DNA from: Saccharothrix tamanrassetensis
GTDB lineage: Bacteria > Actinomycetota > Actinomycetes > Mycobacteriales > Pseudonocardiaceae
DNA length: 64,000 nucleotides
Assembly (NCBI RefSeq): GCF_014203665.1
Contig: NZ_JACHJN010000007.1
Span: forward strand, 312,059 to 376,058
Direction: 5' to 3'
Program-made: the position numbers and the translations under genes
Part shown: piece by piece, positions 1 through 7,518 of the stretch
How positions within the stretch are numbered: the first letter of the stretch is position 1
How the letters are laid out: every line of letters starts with the position of its first letter
Notes under the pieces: model-generated
What the model was told of the DNA's origin: nothing
Seen by the model: the letters and a program-made list of their open reading frames with translations, nothing else
The model's database searches: none

Positions 1-123
1 GGAGGCGTCCGGCCTGGTGCGGCGGCCGACGACGACCTCCACCCGCACGCGGTCGGACGCCTCGCTCAGCCGCCACGCCAGCAGCGCGCCGGCGAGCCCG
101 CCGCCGACCACCCCGACCTTCAT
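1..123 (-). CDS. FAD-dependent oxidoreductase, N-terminus only (runs off window)
   Basis: The first 41 codons read MKVGVVGGGLAGALLAWRL and onward, a classic beta-alpha-beta dinucleotide-binding start (GxGxxG at residues 8-13) as in FAD-dependent oxidoreductases and halogenase or monooxygenase relatives. The ATG at 123 is the natural start because the Rossmann strand begins at residue 2. The rest of the gene lies beyond base 1, so substrate and subclass cannot be judged. A 12-bp palindrome (144-155) sits just upstream of the start. Confidence 0.75.
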   Translation of the reverse strand, partial: MKVGVVGGGLAGALLAWRLSEASDRVRVEVVVGRRTRPDAS

Positions 124-442
124 GCCGGTCCGCCCGTGCGCAGCCGGTATACCGGAGCGAATACCCCTGAACTACTGCTGAAAGTGTGATCCGCATCCCG
201 TCCGGGTAAAGCGGACAATATGTGGCGCTTTGTTGTGCCCCCACCCGACAAACTGCACACCCCGGTCTCCCGTCATCCTGGGTACGCAGATCGTAAGCGC
301 GACCGGGGCAAAGTCAACGGTTCATTCGACCCGCACCGCGCTGACTCATAACGAAGCCTTATGGGGTGGTGTCCGGGCACCTCGGCGCGCTACCGGACAC
401 CGCCGAACGGCCGTGCCCACTCGGTAGCCGGCCAATTACCCA
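124..442. other. Intergenic region, no gene seen
   Basis: Between the start of the FAD oxidoreductase and the end of the next minus-strand gene I see no credible coding sequence. The base composition is lower in GC than the flanking genes (for example 210-235 and 275-350). A perfect 12-bp palindrome CCGGTATACCGG lies at 144-155, about 20 bases upstream of the oxidoreductase start, and may be an operator for that gene. Confidence 0.5.
144..155. promoter_or_regulatory. 12-bp palindrome upstream of the FAD oxidoreductase, possible operator
   Basis: CCGGTATACCGG is a perfect palindrome 20 bases upstream of the oxidoreductase start at 123. Its position in the expected leader or promoter zone makes it a candidate binding site for a dimeric repressor. 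No regulator gene is visible inside the window on this side, so the assignment rests on symmetry and position only. Confidence 0.3.
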
Positions 443-1087
443 CTAGCCGACGGTGACCGACCAATTACGGGTGTGCACCAGGTAGCAGAACTCGTCGAGA
501 AGCTTCGCCAGCGACCTGCCGGGTCGTCCCAACCGCGCCACCAAATCCGTTTCGCCCGTTCCCGCCTCGGCGAGCAGGTCCAACGCCCAACCCCGACCGA
601 GCCGCAGGTGCGCCACGTACGCCGCGCGGTCGCGGGCGCCGTGCAGGGCCTGTGCGATCAGGTCGTCCCACGGCATGAGACTGTTGGGGCGCAACGCGAA
701 CAGCAGCTTCGACGCGGCCGTCGGACCGAGCGAGCGGCGGGCCGCGGCCGGCGTCGCGGCGAGTTCGGCGAAGCACCCGCCCAGCTGCTCGATCTCCTCG
801 TCGGTCAGCTCGCCGATCCGCGTCACGGGCTGCGGCAGGGCGACGTGCCACCGTTCCCACCACTCGGCCAGACCCCGGTCGAACACCTGCGGCTCACCGG
901 GCCTGGGGTAGCGGATGCGGCACCCCCACGCGTTGAGCCAGCGGTGCGCCGCCTCGCGGTGCGCCGACCGCGCCAGGTCGATGGCCGGGTCGGTGGCCGC
1001 GAGCAGGGCCGTCCAAGACCTGTCGGGTTGCGTGTAGCCGCCGAATTGCTCCACAGCGGCTCGTAAAGTCGTGAGATCCGGTTTCAC
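443..1087 (-). CDS. Conserved-type hypothetical protein, 214 aa
   Basis: Cytosolic-looking protein without signal peptide or membrane segment. I do not recognise its family. It is rich in Trp and Arg, with a central stretch (residues about 125-150) containing SKLLFALRPNSLMPWDD that looks like a structured core. The GTG start at 1087 is divergent from the GTG of the next gene at 1132, leaving only 44 bases for both promoters. Codon use is normal for the genome, so the gene is probably real. Confidence 0.6.
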   Translation of the reverse strand: MKPDLTTLRAAVEQFGGYTQPDRSWTALLAATDPAIDLARSAHREAAHRWLNAWGCRIRYPRPGEPQVFDRGLAEWWERWHVALPQPVTRIGELTDEEIEQLGGCFAELAATPAAARRSLGPTAASKLLFALRPNSLMPWDDLIAQALHGARDRAAYVAHLRLGRGWALDLLAEAGTGETDLVARLGRPGRSLAKLLDEFCYLVHTRNWSVTVG

Positions 1088-1117
1088 AACGGGGCAGACT
1101 AGCCCGGCCCCAGGGCC

Positions 1118-1123
1118 TACGAT
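1118..1123 (+). promoter_or_regulatory. Candidate -10 element (TACGAT) giving a leaderless transcript
   Basis: TACGAT ends eight bases before the GTG start at 1132, so transcription would begin at or within a base or two of the start codon. There is no purine-rich ribosome binding site in front of this GTG, which fits leaderless translation, common in actinobacteria. A -35 element is not obvious. Confidence 0.35.
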
Positions 1124-1131
1124 CCCGTGCC

Positions 1132-1650
1132 GTGACCACGAATCTCACCCACCTCGCCAAGCTGACCAGCGTCGAAGACGGCTACCGGCACTACCCCAAG
1201 GAAGTCGTCGCGCTGCCGGACCACGACGTGGTCCTCCCCGACTCGCACCTGAAGTGGTACGAGGTGCGCAAGGCCGAGGCCACCGTCGACCCGGCCGTGC
1301 GGACGCAGGGCGAGGAGTTCCTGCGCGCCGAGGTGGCTTCGGGCGACCTGGCCATCTCCGGCGAACTCGGCTTCGTGGTGCACCACCTGTGCGGCGAGTC
1401 GTTCCACTTCCTCATCGTCTGCACGTGGCGCAACAACAACGAGATGTGGCTGACCGTCTACTACCGCGAAGTCACGCAGCACGAGAGCTTCCAGCGCCTG
1501 GAGCAGGGCACCCACCTCCAGGTCATCTGCGTGTGGGAGATGGGTGCCGTCCTGCACGAGCGCCAGGCGTGGAGCCGCTTCCTCTACTCGGACCGCGACG
1601 ACGAGGCCAAGGCCGCCTACCTCGCCGACCGCTTCAACGGAACCGTCTAG
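1132..1650 (+). CDS. Hypothetical protein, 172 aa
   Basis: Soluble protein of unknown function starting with MTTNLTHLAKL. The sequence has a regular alternation of hydrophobic beta-like strands (GELGFVVHHLCGESFHFLIVCTW is condensed around residues 75-100, then EMWLTVYYRE), suggesting a compact alpha/beta or beta-barrel single-domain protein. No catalytic motif is evident. It is divergent from the 443-1087 gene across 44 bases, and the GTG start lacks a ribosome binding site but follows a TACGAT hexamer. A frameshifted pseudogene follows 121 bases downstream. Confidence 0.6.
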   Translation: MTTNLTHLAKLTSVEDGYRHYPKEVVALPDHDVVLPDSHLKWYEVRKAEATVDPAVRTQGEEFLRAEVASGDLAISGELGFVVHHLCGESFHFLIVCTWRNNNEMWLTVYYREVTQHESFQRLEQGTHLQVICVWEMGAVLHERQAWSRFLYSDRDDEAKAAYLADRFNGTV

Positions 1651-1771
1651 CGGTCTGCGCCCCACGGCAACCCGTCGATCGGACTCGGGGACGACCCAAG
1701 GGTCCTCCCCGAGGCGCGCGGTGCCGGACCGGTGGTCGAATGAAGATCCACGACGACCGACTGGGGAGACC

Positions 1772-3131
1772 ATGCGCCGATTCCTCGCCGTCACCGCGTC
1801 CGCGGTGTTCGGCGTCGCCGCCTTACCGGCCTTGCCGGCCGGGGCGCGGACGGGCCCGGCCCTGGACTGGGTGCGGTGCGAGGCGGACGAGCCCGGCCAG
1901 GAAGACCCGCCGCCGGCGGACGTGCAGTGCGCCGGATTGCGCGTACCCGTCGACTGGGCACGGGGTGGCGCCACCATCGAGCTGTCGCTGGTGCGCCGCC
2001 AGGCCACCGGCGACCGGATCGGCACGATCGTCTACCTGCCGGGCGGGCCGGGCGACTCCGGCATCCGGCAGCTGATCGACCGGAACCGCGTCACGCCCGT
2101 CGCCGAGGCGCGCTTCGACGTCGTCAGCCTGGATCCGCGCGGTACCAACCGCAGATCCGGGCGGCCCTCGGTGAACGCCGGATCAGCGTCTACAGCCGTT
2201 CGTACGGCACGCCGGCCGCACAGCTGTACGCCGAGATGTACCCGCACCGGGTGCGGACGATGGTGCTCGACAGCGTCTTCGACCACACGCTGGGCACACG
2301 CGAGTTCATGGCCGGTTCGGGCAGGGCGGTCGAGGACGCCTTCGGCGAATTCGTGAAGTGGTGTGCCGTCAGCACGAACTGCGCCCTGCACAGGACGTGG
2401 AGGCCGTCTTCGGCGACCTGTACCGCCGCGCTGAACGCGGCGAACTCGCCGACCCCGCCGACCCCGCCGACCCCGCCGACCCCGCCGACCCCGCCGACCC
2501 CGCCGACCCCGCCGACCCCGCCGACCCCGCCAGGAGGATCAGCCCCACGGACCTGTCCTGGCAGACCATGCGGGCGGGTTTCTACACCCCCTCCTGGGCG
2601 CAGGTCTCCGGCCGGCCGGCGGAACTCGCCGGCCGGCGCCCGCCGTCGCCGGTCCGGGCGTCGCGGCCGACGGACCCGTTCCCGATCGCGGTGCTGTGCG
2701 CCGATCACCGGTTCGGTTTCCGGTCCGGACAGGACTGGGTCCGGATGTGGGGCGAGCTCAAGCGGGCCGCGCCGAACATGCGCACCCACATGGGATGGCT
2801 GGGCGTGTCCCTGTGCTCGGGCCGGCCGTTCGCCGTGACCAACCCGCAGCACCGGCCGGAGGTCCACGTGCCACTGCTGATCCTGAACTCCCGGCACGAC
2901 CCCGCGACCGGCGTGGAGTGGGCGGTCGGGGTCAACCGGACGATCCGCCGAAGTGTGCTGGTGACCTACGAGGACGCCGGGCACGGGGTGTACCTGCGCA
3001 ACGACTGCACCATGCGGACCACCGACCGCTACCTCGTCGACCGGGTGCTACCGACTCCGGGCACGCGTTGTCCCGGCTCCGATCCGGCCTGGACCCGGGT
3101 CGAGACCGGACGAGCGGTGCAGCCGAGTTGA
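1772..3131 (+). pseudogene. Decayed secreted alpha/beta hydrolase (tripeptidyl-aminopeptidase/SlpD-E type)
   Basis: Three reading frames together resemble one exported peptidase of the TAP-like alpha/beta-hydrolase family. The first part (1772 to about 2150) has a signal peptide, the oxyanion motif YLPGGPGDSG and FDVVSLDPRGTNRR. The second (about 2160-2390, another frame) has RISVYSRSYGTPAAQLYAEMYP, where the nucleophile elbow is expected. The third (about 2391-3131) has the C-terminal domain with VPLLILNSRHDPATG (acid) and YEDAGHGVY (His). Between parts one and two about 60-90 codons usual for the family are missing, and a second frame change lies near 2390. The elbow reads SRSYG rather than the usual GxSYG, so the enzyme was probably inactive before or after the frameshifts. 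A 9-bp tandem repeat sits in part three. Confidence 0.75.
2451..2531 (+). repeat. Nine tandem copies of the 9-mer GACCCCGCC
   Basis: Nine perfect copies in a row. Read in the frame of the downstream half of the pseudogene they encode (Asp-Pro-Ala)9; other frames give Pro/Thr-rich strings. The repeat lies in the linker before the C-terminal TAP-like domain. Perfect identity of the units indicates recent slippage growth, consistent with relaxed selection on a dead gene. Confidence 0.95.
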
Positions 3132-3207
3132 TCACGCAGCGGCAGGTCGCCTCCGGCGGGCGGAATACCGTTCGCGACGGGGCTTGGCGCCGCATAACGT
3201 AGGACCC

Positions 3208-4377
3208 GTGGAGCACATCAACAAGCGGCTGGTGAACTGGGCGTCCATTCTGGACCCCGCCTCCCGCGAACAGGCCGAGAAGACGTCCCGCATGCCGTTC
3301 GTCTTCCCGCACGTCGCGCTCATGCCCGACGCGCACCTCGGAAAGGGCGCCACGGTCGGCAGCGTCATCCCCACGGTGGGCGCGATCATCCCGGCGGCGG
3401 TCGGCGTCGACATCGGCTGCGGCATGATCGCCGTGCGCACGCAGTTCACGGGTGACGAGTTCCGGTCCCGCCCGCTCGCCCCGTTGCGGCGGGCGATCGA
3501 GGAGGCCGTGCCGCTGTCGGCGGGCAAGTACAACCGGCGGCTGACCGACACGGCGCGGGAACGGGTGGAGGCGCTCGGCCGCAGCGCGGAGGAGTCCGGC
3601 TTCGACCCCGGTTCCTACGCGGCGAACTGGCAGCTGCAACTCGGCAGCCTCGGCAGCGGCAACCACTTCATCGAGGTCACGCACGACGAGACCGGCCAGG
3701 TGTGGCTGTTCCTGCACTCCGGCTCGCGCGGGGTGGGCAACAAGATCGCCCAGAAGCACATCAGGATCGCCCGCGAGCAGTGCGGGCGGCGGTGGATCGA
3801 CCTGCCCGACCAGGACCTCGCCTACCTCGTGGAGGGCGAGGACGAGTTCTGGGCGTACATCCGGGAGATGCGCTGGGCCCAGCGGTTCGCGTGGCTCAAC
3901 CGCGAGGAGATGATGGACCGGGTCGTCGGGTGCGTGGCCGACTGGACCGGCCGTGACGTGGAGCGGCTGGAGACGGTCAACTGCCACCACAACTACACCG
4001 AGCGGGAGACCCACTTCGGCAAGGAGGTGTGGCTGTCCCGCAAGGGTGCCATCAACGCCGAGAAGGACAGGCCGGGCCTCATCCCCGGCTCGATGGGCAC
4101 CGCCTCGTACGTGGTGGTCGGCAAGGGCAACGCTGTCGCGCTGAACTCCTCGCCCCACGGCGCGGGCCGGGAGTACTCCCGTTCGGCGGCCCGCAGGAGG
4201 TTCAACCGGGAAGACCTGCGCACGGCGATGGTCGGTATCGAGTACCGCGACACGGACGCGTTCATCGACGAGATCCCGGCCGCGTACAAGGACATCGACA
4301 TCGTGATGCGGGACGCGCAGGGTTTGGTCGACATCCGGCACACGTTGCGGCAGATCGTCAACGTGAAGGGCGACTGA
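3208..4377 (+). CDS. rtcB: RNA-splicing ligase RtcB family protein
   Basis: RtcB joins RNA ends carrying 2',3'-cyclic phosphate or 3'-phosphate to 5'-hydroxyl ends, using GTP and Mn2+. The 389-residue protein has the family landmarks in order: PDAHLGKGATVG, VGVDIGCGM (metal-binding Asp and Cys), GSLGSGNHFIE, HSGSRGVGN, NCHHNYTE and, near the C-terminus, NSSPHGAGREYSR, which holds the histidine that is guanylylated. The GTG at 3208 is chosen because the next conserved block follows closely; it has no ribosome binding site, but TAACGT at about 3194 would make the transcript leaderless. No archease or RtcA gene is nearby. The length is shorter than E. coli RtcB (408) but usual for the actinobacterial form. 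Confidence 0.95.
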   Translation: MEHINKRLVNWASILDPASREQAEKTSRMPFVFPHVALMPDAHLGKGATVGSVIPTVGAIIPAAVGVDIGCGMIAVRTQFTGDEFRSRPLAPLRRAIEEAVPLSAGKYNRRLTDTARERVEALGRSAEESGFDPGSYAANWQLQLGSLGSGNHFIEVTHDETGQVWLFLHSGSRGVGNKIAQKHIRIAREQCGRRWIDLPDQDLAYLVEGEDEFWAYIREMRWAQRFAWLNREEMMDRVVGCVADWTGRDVERLETVNCHHNYTERETHFGKEVWLSRKGAINAEKDRPGLIPGSMGTASYVVVGKGNAVALNSSPHGAGREYSRSAARRRFNREDLRTAMVGIEYRDTDAFIDEIPAAYKDIDIVMRDAQGLVDIRHTLRQIVNVKGD

Positions 4378-4429
4378 ACCGCCCGGCAGCGGGGTCGGCG
4401 CGCTGACCGCGGCGACCCGACTGCCCCGG

Positions 4430-4449
4430 CGGGCAGCCAGGGCTGCCCG
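4430..4449. terminator. Possible short hairpin after rtcB
   Basis: CGGGCAGCC (4430-4438) and GGCTGCCCG (4441-4449) form a 9-bp stem with a very short loop 53 bases after the rtcB stop. There is no T tract. It may act as a terminator for rtcB in an actinomycete, where T tracts are often missing. Confidence 0.35.
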
Positions 4450-4518
4450 TGTGGACGGCTGTCCGCACGGGCCTCCCCCGGCGTACCGACCTTGACGTCG
4501 GGTCGGTGAAGGCGCCGG

Positions 4519-4878
4519 GTGAGGACCGGGCCGTGGAGCAGGCCGAACATCCTGCTGGTGGACCCGGTCGCGCGGAATTCCCTCTCCCGGTCGTGGTACA
4601 GCGGCTTCCCGCTCCGGGAACCGATCATCGGTGCGAGCCCCGACCACCCGTTGAGCTTCCTCGTGGGTGCCCTGATCACGGGTGTGGAGACGATCAGCCG
4701 GGTGCCGTCGCCGGCGCCCGGCCTCCCCGACTCCTTCGTCATGTGCGGGTTGCGGCTGACGACGGAGCGGGGTGACCGGGTCTGCGTGGGCACCCACGGG
4801 TCGCCGCGTTCCCCGTTCGACCGGTCCGGCCCGACTCGCCACCCGTGCCGGAGCCGGGCACGAGCCCCTCCCCGGTGA
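4519..4878 (+). CDS. Doubtful open reading frame of 119 codons, unknown
   Basis: Reads MRTGPWSRPNILLVDPVARN and on to the stop at 4878. Third-position GC is very high, and hydrophobic and polar residues alternate as in a real protein (for example PLSFLVGALITGVETISR). This suggests true coding sequence or the remains of a gene. I do not recognise it, there is no good ribosome binding site before the GTG at 4519, and the C-terminal 30 residues look non-protein-like. The remainder of 4378-4975 holds nothing else I can support. Confidence 0.3.
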   Translation: MRTGPWSRPNILLVDPVARNSLSRSWYSGFPLREPIIGASPDHPLSFLVGALITGVETISRVPSPAPGLPDSFVMCGLRLTTERGDRVCVGTHGSPRSPFDRSGPTRHPCRSRARAPPR

Positions 4879-4975
4879 CGGACCGTGTTCCCCCTAGTCC
4901 ACCCGATGGAGACTTCGCGCACTGTGTAGACCCCTCCGCGCCGGGGTAGCCGCGTGAAGACCACAAGGAGGAAGA

Positions 4976-7225
4976 GTGGATTCGAAGAACCCCGCCGAGA
5001 TCGTGAAGAACGCTCTCGAGAAGGCAGTCGAGAAGGTGACCGACCTGGTCACGCCGGACGTGCCGGGAGCACCCGCGAGCGAGCCGCCGAGCCTCGCGCA
5101 GCCGACGGAGCCGAGGGAACCTCTTCCGCCGAAGGGCGACCAGGACGCACCGGAGACCGTGACCCCGACCGGTGCGCCCACCGGTGCGCCGAAGACGTCC
5201 AAGAGCCAGCAGGGCGCGTTCCTGACCACCGCGCAGGGCGTGCGGCTGTACGACACCGACCACTCGCTCAAGGCCGGTGAGCGCGGTCCGACGCTGCTGC
5301 AGGACCACCACCTGCGCGAGAAGATCATGCACTTCGACCACGAGCGCATCCCCGAACGGGTGGTGCACGCCCGCGGCGCCGGAGTGCACGGCGTGTTCGT
5401 GGGCTACGGCTCCGCGGAGAGCGTGTGCAAGGCCGGATTCCTGCGCGAGGGCAAGACCACGCCGGTGTTCGTGCGGTTCTCCACCGTGGTGGGTTCCCGG
5501 GGCTCGGCGGACACCGTGCGCGACACCCGCGGTTTCGCCACCAAGTTCTACACCGACGAGGGCACGTTCGACCTGGTGGGCAACAACATCCCGGTGTTCT
5601 TCATCCAGGACGGCATCAAGTTCCCGGACATCATCCACGCCGCGAAGCCGCACCCCGACCGGGAGATCCCCCAGGCGCAGAGCGCGCACGACACGTTCTG
5701 GGACTTCGTGTCGCTGCACACCGAGGCCACCCACCACGTGATGTGGCACATGTCCGACCGGGGCGTGCCGCGGTCCTACCGGACCATGGAGGGCTTCGGC
5801 GTCCACACCTTCCGGCTGGTGAACGACGCGGGCGAGACGTCGCTGGTGAAGTTCCACTGGAAGCCCAAGCAGGGCGTGCACTCGCTGCTGTGGGAGGAAG
5901 CGCAGATGATCGGGGGCGTCGACCCCGACTTCCACCGGCGGGATCTCTACGACGCGATCGAGTCCGGCGCGTTCCCCCAGTGGGAGCTGGGCATCCAGGT
6001 CTTCCCGGACACGCCCGAGCAGACGTTCGAGGGCATCGACCTGCTCGACTCGACCAAGATCGTGCCCGAGGAACTGGCGCCCGTGCAGCCGATCGGGATG
6101 CTCACCCTCAACCGCAACCCGACCAACTTCTTCGCCGAGACGGAGCAGGTCGCCTTCCACACCGGCCACCTCGTGCCGGGCATCGACGTGACCGACGACC
6201 CGCTGCTGCACGCCCGGCTGTTCTCCTACCTCGACACGCAGCTGACCCGCCTGGGCGGTCCGAACTTCGGCCAGATCCCGATCAACCGCCCGCACGCGCC
6301 GGTCAACGACATGCTGCGTGACGGGTTCCACCAGCACGCGGTGCACGGCGGTGTCGCGCCGTACAAGCCGAACTCGCTCGACGGCGGGTGCCCGTTCCAC
6401 GCCGGCGCCGCCGACAAGGCCTACGTCGAGGTGCCGCAGCGCGTCGTGGAGTCCACGAAGGTCCGCCGGGCGGCGGCGTCGTTCGACGACCACTTCACCC
6501 AGCCGCGGATGTTCTTCCGCAGCCTGAGCCCGGTCGAGCAGGAGCACGTGATCCGCGCGTTCACCTTCGAGCTCGGCAAGTGCTACGAGCAGGCGATCAA
6601 GGAGCGGATGCTGCAGGTGCTGGCCAAGGTCGACACTCGGCTGTGCACCGAGGTCGCCACCGGCCTCGGCCTGCCCGCACCGGCCGCCGAGGAGCTGCCG
6701 GAGGTGCAGCCCAGCCCGGCGCTGTCCCAGTTGGGCCAGGTCTGGCCGGTCGACGGCCGGATGGTGGGCATCGTGGTGGACGCCGACGACCCGGACGGCC
6801 TCGACGGCGTCCGCACGGCCCGGCTCGCGCTGCAGGCGGCCGGGGTGGTGCCGCTGGTCATCGCCGCCCGCGGCGGTGACCTCGCCCACGGCCTGATCGC
6901 CCAGCGCACGTTCCTGACCGCCCGCTCGGTCGAGTTCGACGCCCTGCTGGTGGCCGCCGCTCCCCCGCCCGCCCCGGACGCCCTGCCGGTGCGGGACGAG
7001 AAGGCGGGCGCGGCAGCCTCACCGATCGACCCGCGCGTGCAACTCCTCATCGAGGAGACCTACCGGCACGCCAAGACGATCGGCGCGTGGGGCCCCGGCA
7101 CCGCGTTGGTCGGCACCGGCCCCGGCGTGGTGACCGGCGACGGACCGACCGATGTCGTCCAGGAGGTGCTGACGCTGATGGGTGAGCACCGCGTGTGGGC
7201 CAGGCTCGCACCGGCACCCGCGTAA
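4976..7225 (+). CDS. katE: Large-subunit (clade 2) haem catalase, KatE type
   Basis: Converts hydrogen peroxide to water and oxygen in the cytosol. The 749-residue protein has the size and layout of clade-2 catalases: a charged and proline-rich N-terminal arm (residues 1-80), the catalytic core, and a C-terminal flavodoxin/DJ-1-like domain (about 590-745). The distal histidine is His138 in [10 protein letters not shown], followed by [20 protein letters not shown] and [11 protein letters not shown]. The proximal haem-ligand tyrosine is Tyr418 in RLFSYLDTQ. The GTG start is fixed by AAGGAGG at 4965-4971. The gene is monocistronic, ended by a perfect 20-bp hairpin at 7242-7287. A general-stress role is likely, but I see no convincing sigma-B-type promoter. 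Confidence 0.97.
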   Translation: MDSKNPAEIVKNALEKAVEKVTDLVTPDVPGAPASEPPSLAQPTEPREPLPPKGDQDAPETVTPTGAPTGAPKTSKSQQGAFLTTAQGVRLYDTDHSLKAGERGPTLLQDHHLREKIMHFDHERIPERVVHARGAGVHGVFVGYGSAESVCKAGFLREGKTTPVFVRFSTVVGSRGSADTVRDTRGFATKFYTDEGTFDLVGNNIPVFFIQDGIKFPDIIHAAKPHPDREIPQAQSAHDTFWDFVSLHTEATHHVMWHMSDRGVPRSYRTMEGFGVHTFRLVNDAGETSLVKFHWKPKQGVHSLLWEEAQMIGGVDPDFHRRDLYDAIESGAFPQWELGIQVFPDTPEQTFEGIDLLDSTKIVPEELAPVQPIGMLTLNRNPTNFFAETEQVAFHTGHLVPGIDVTDDPLLHARLFSYLDTQLTRLGGPNFGQIPINRPHAPVNDMLRDGFHQHAVHGGVAPYKPNSLDGGCPFHAGAADKAYVEVPQRVVESTKVRRAAASFDDHFTQPRMFFRSLSPVEQEHVIRAFTFELGKCYEQAIKERMLQVLAKVDTRLCTEVATGLGLPAPAAEELPEVQPSPALSQLGQVWPVDGRMVGIVVDADDPDGLDGVRTARLALQAAGVVPLVIAARGGDLAHGLIAQRTFLTARSVEFDALLVAAAPPPAPDALPVRDEKAGAAASPIDPRVQLLIEETYRHAKTIGAWGPGTALVGTGPGVVTGDGPTDVVQEVLTLMGEHRVWARLAPAPA

Positions 7226-7241
7226 CCGACGCCTGCCGACC

Positions 7242-7287
7242 GCGCCGACCGGGTCGCCGCCGAACGTGGCGGCGACCCGGTCGGCGC
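7242..7287 (+). terminator. Strong intrinsic-type terminator of katE
   Basis: A perfect 20-bp stem with a 6-base loop (arms 7242-7261 and 7268-7287) begins 17 bases after the katE stop codon. There is no T tract, as is common in high-GC actinomycetes. Its stability and position make it the likely transcript end of katE. Confidence 0.8.
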
Positions 7288-7518
7288 TGTGCGGGCACCG
7301 CGCGCCCGTCCCCGGTGGGAACGGGCGTGTGCTCCCGGCCCGGGAGATCATCGGCAGGACAATGCCCGCGCGGCTCATGCCGTGAATGCGCGCCGACCAC
7401 ACAATGATTTCGAACGGTCGGATTATACCAAAAGAAAATTCCCCCCTCGGCCCTTGTGGCGCGATATGCGAAAGCACTAGAACTACCGGTGCATTGGCCA
7501 ATTCGAGGGGGATTGCGC

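Noticed and set aside
230-427. 65-codon plus-strand frame in the first intergenic region
   Set aside because: Codon bias does not match the genome and there is no ribosome binding site.
2451-2531. Repeat considered as CRISPR or as an intrinsically disordered functional domain
   Set aside because: Units are 9 bp, perfectly contiguous and have no spacers; they lie in a frameshifted gene.
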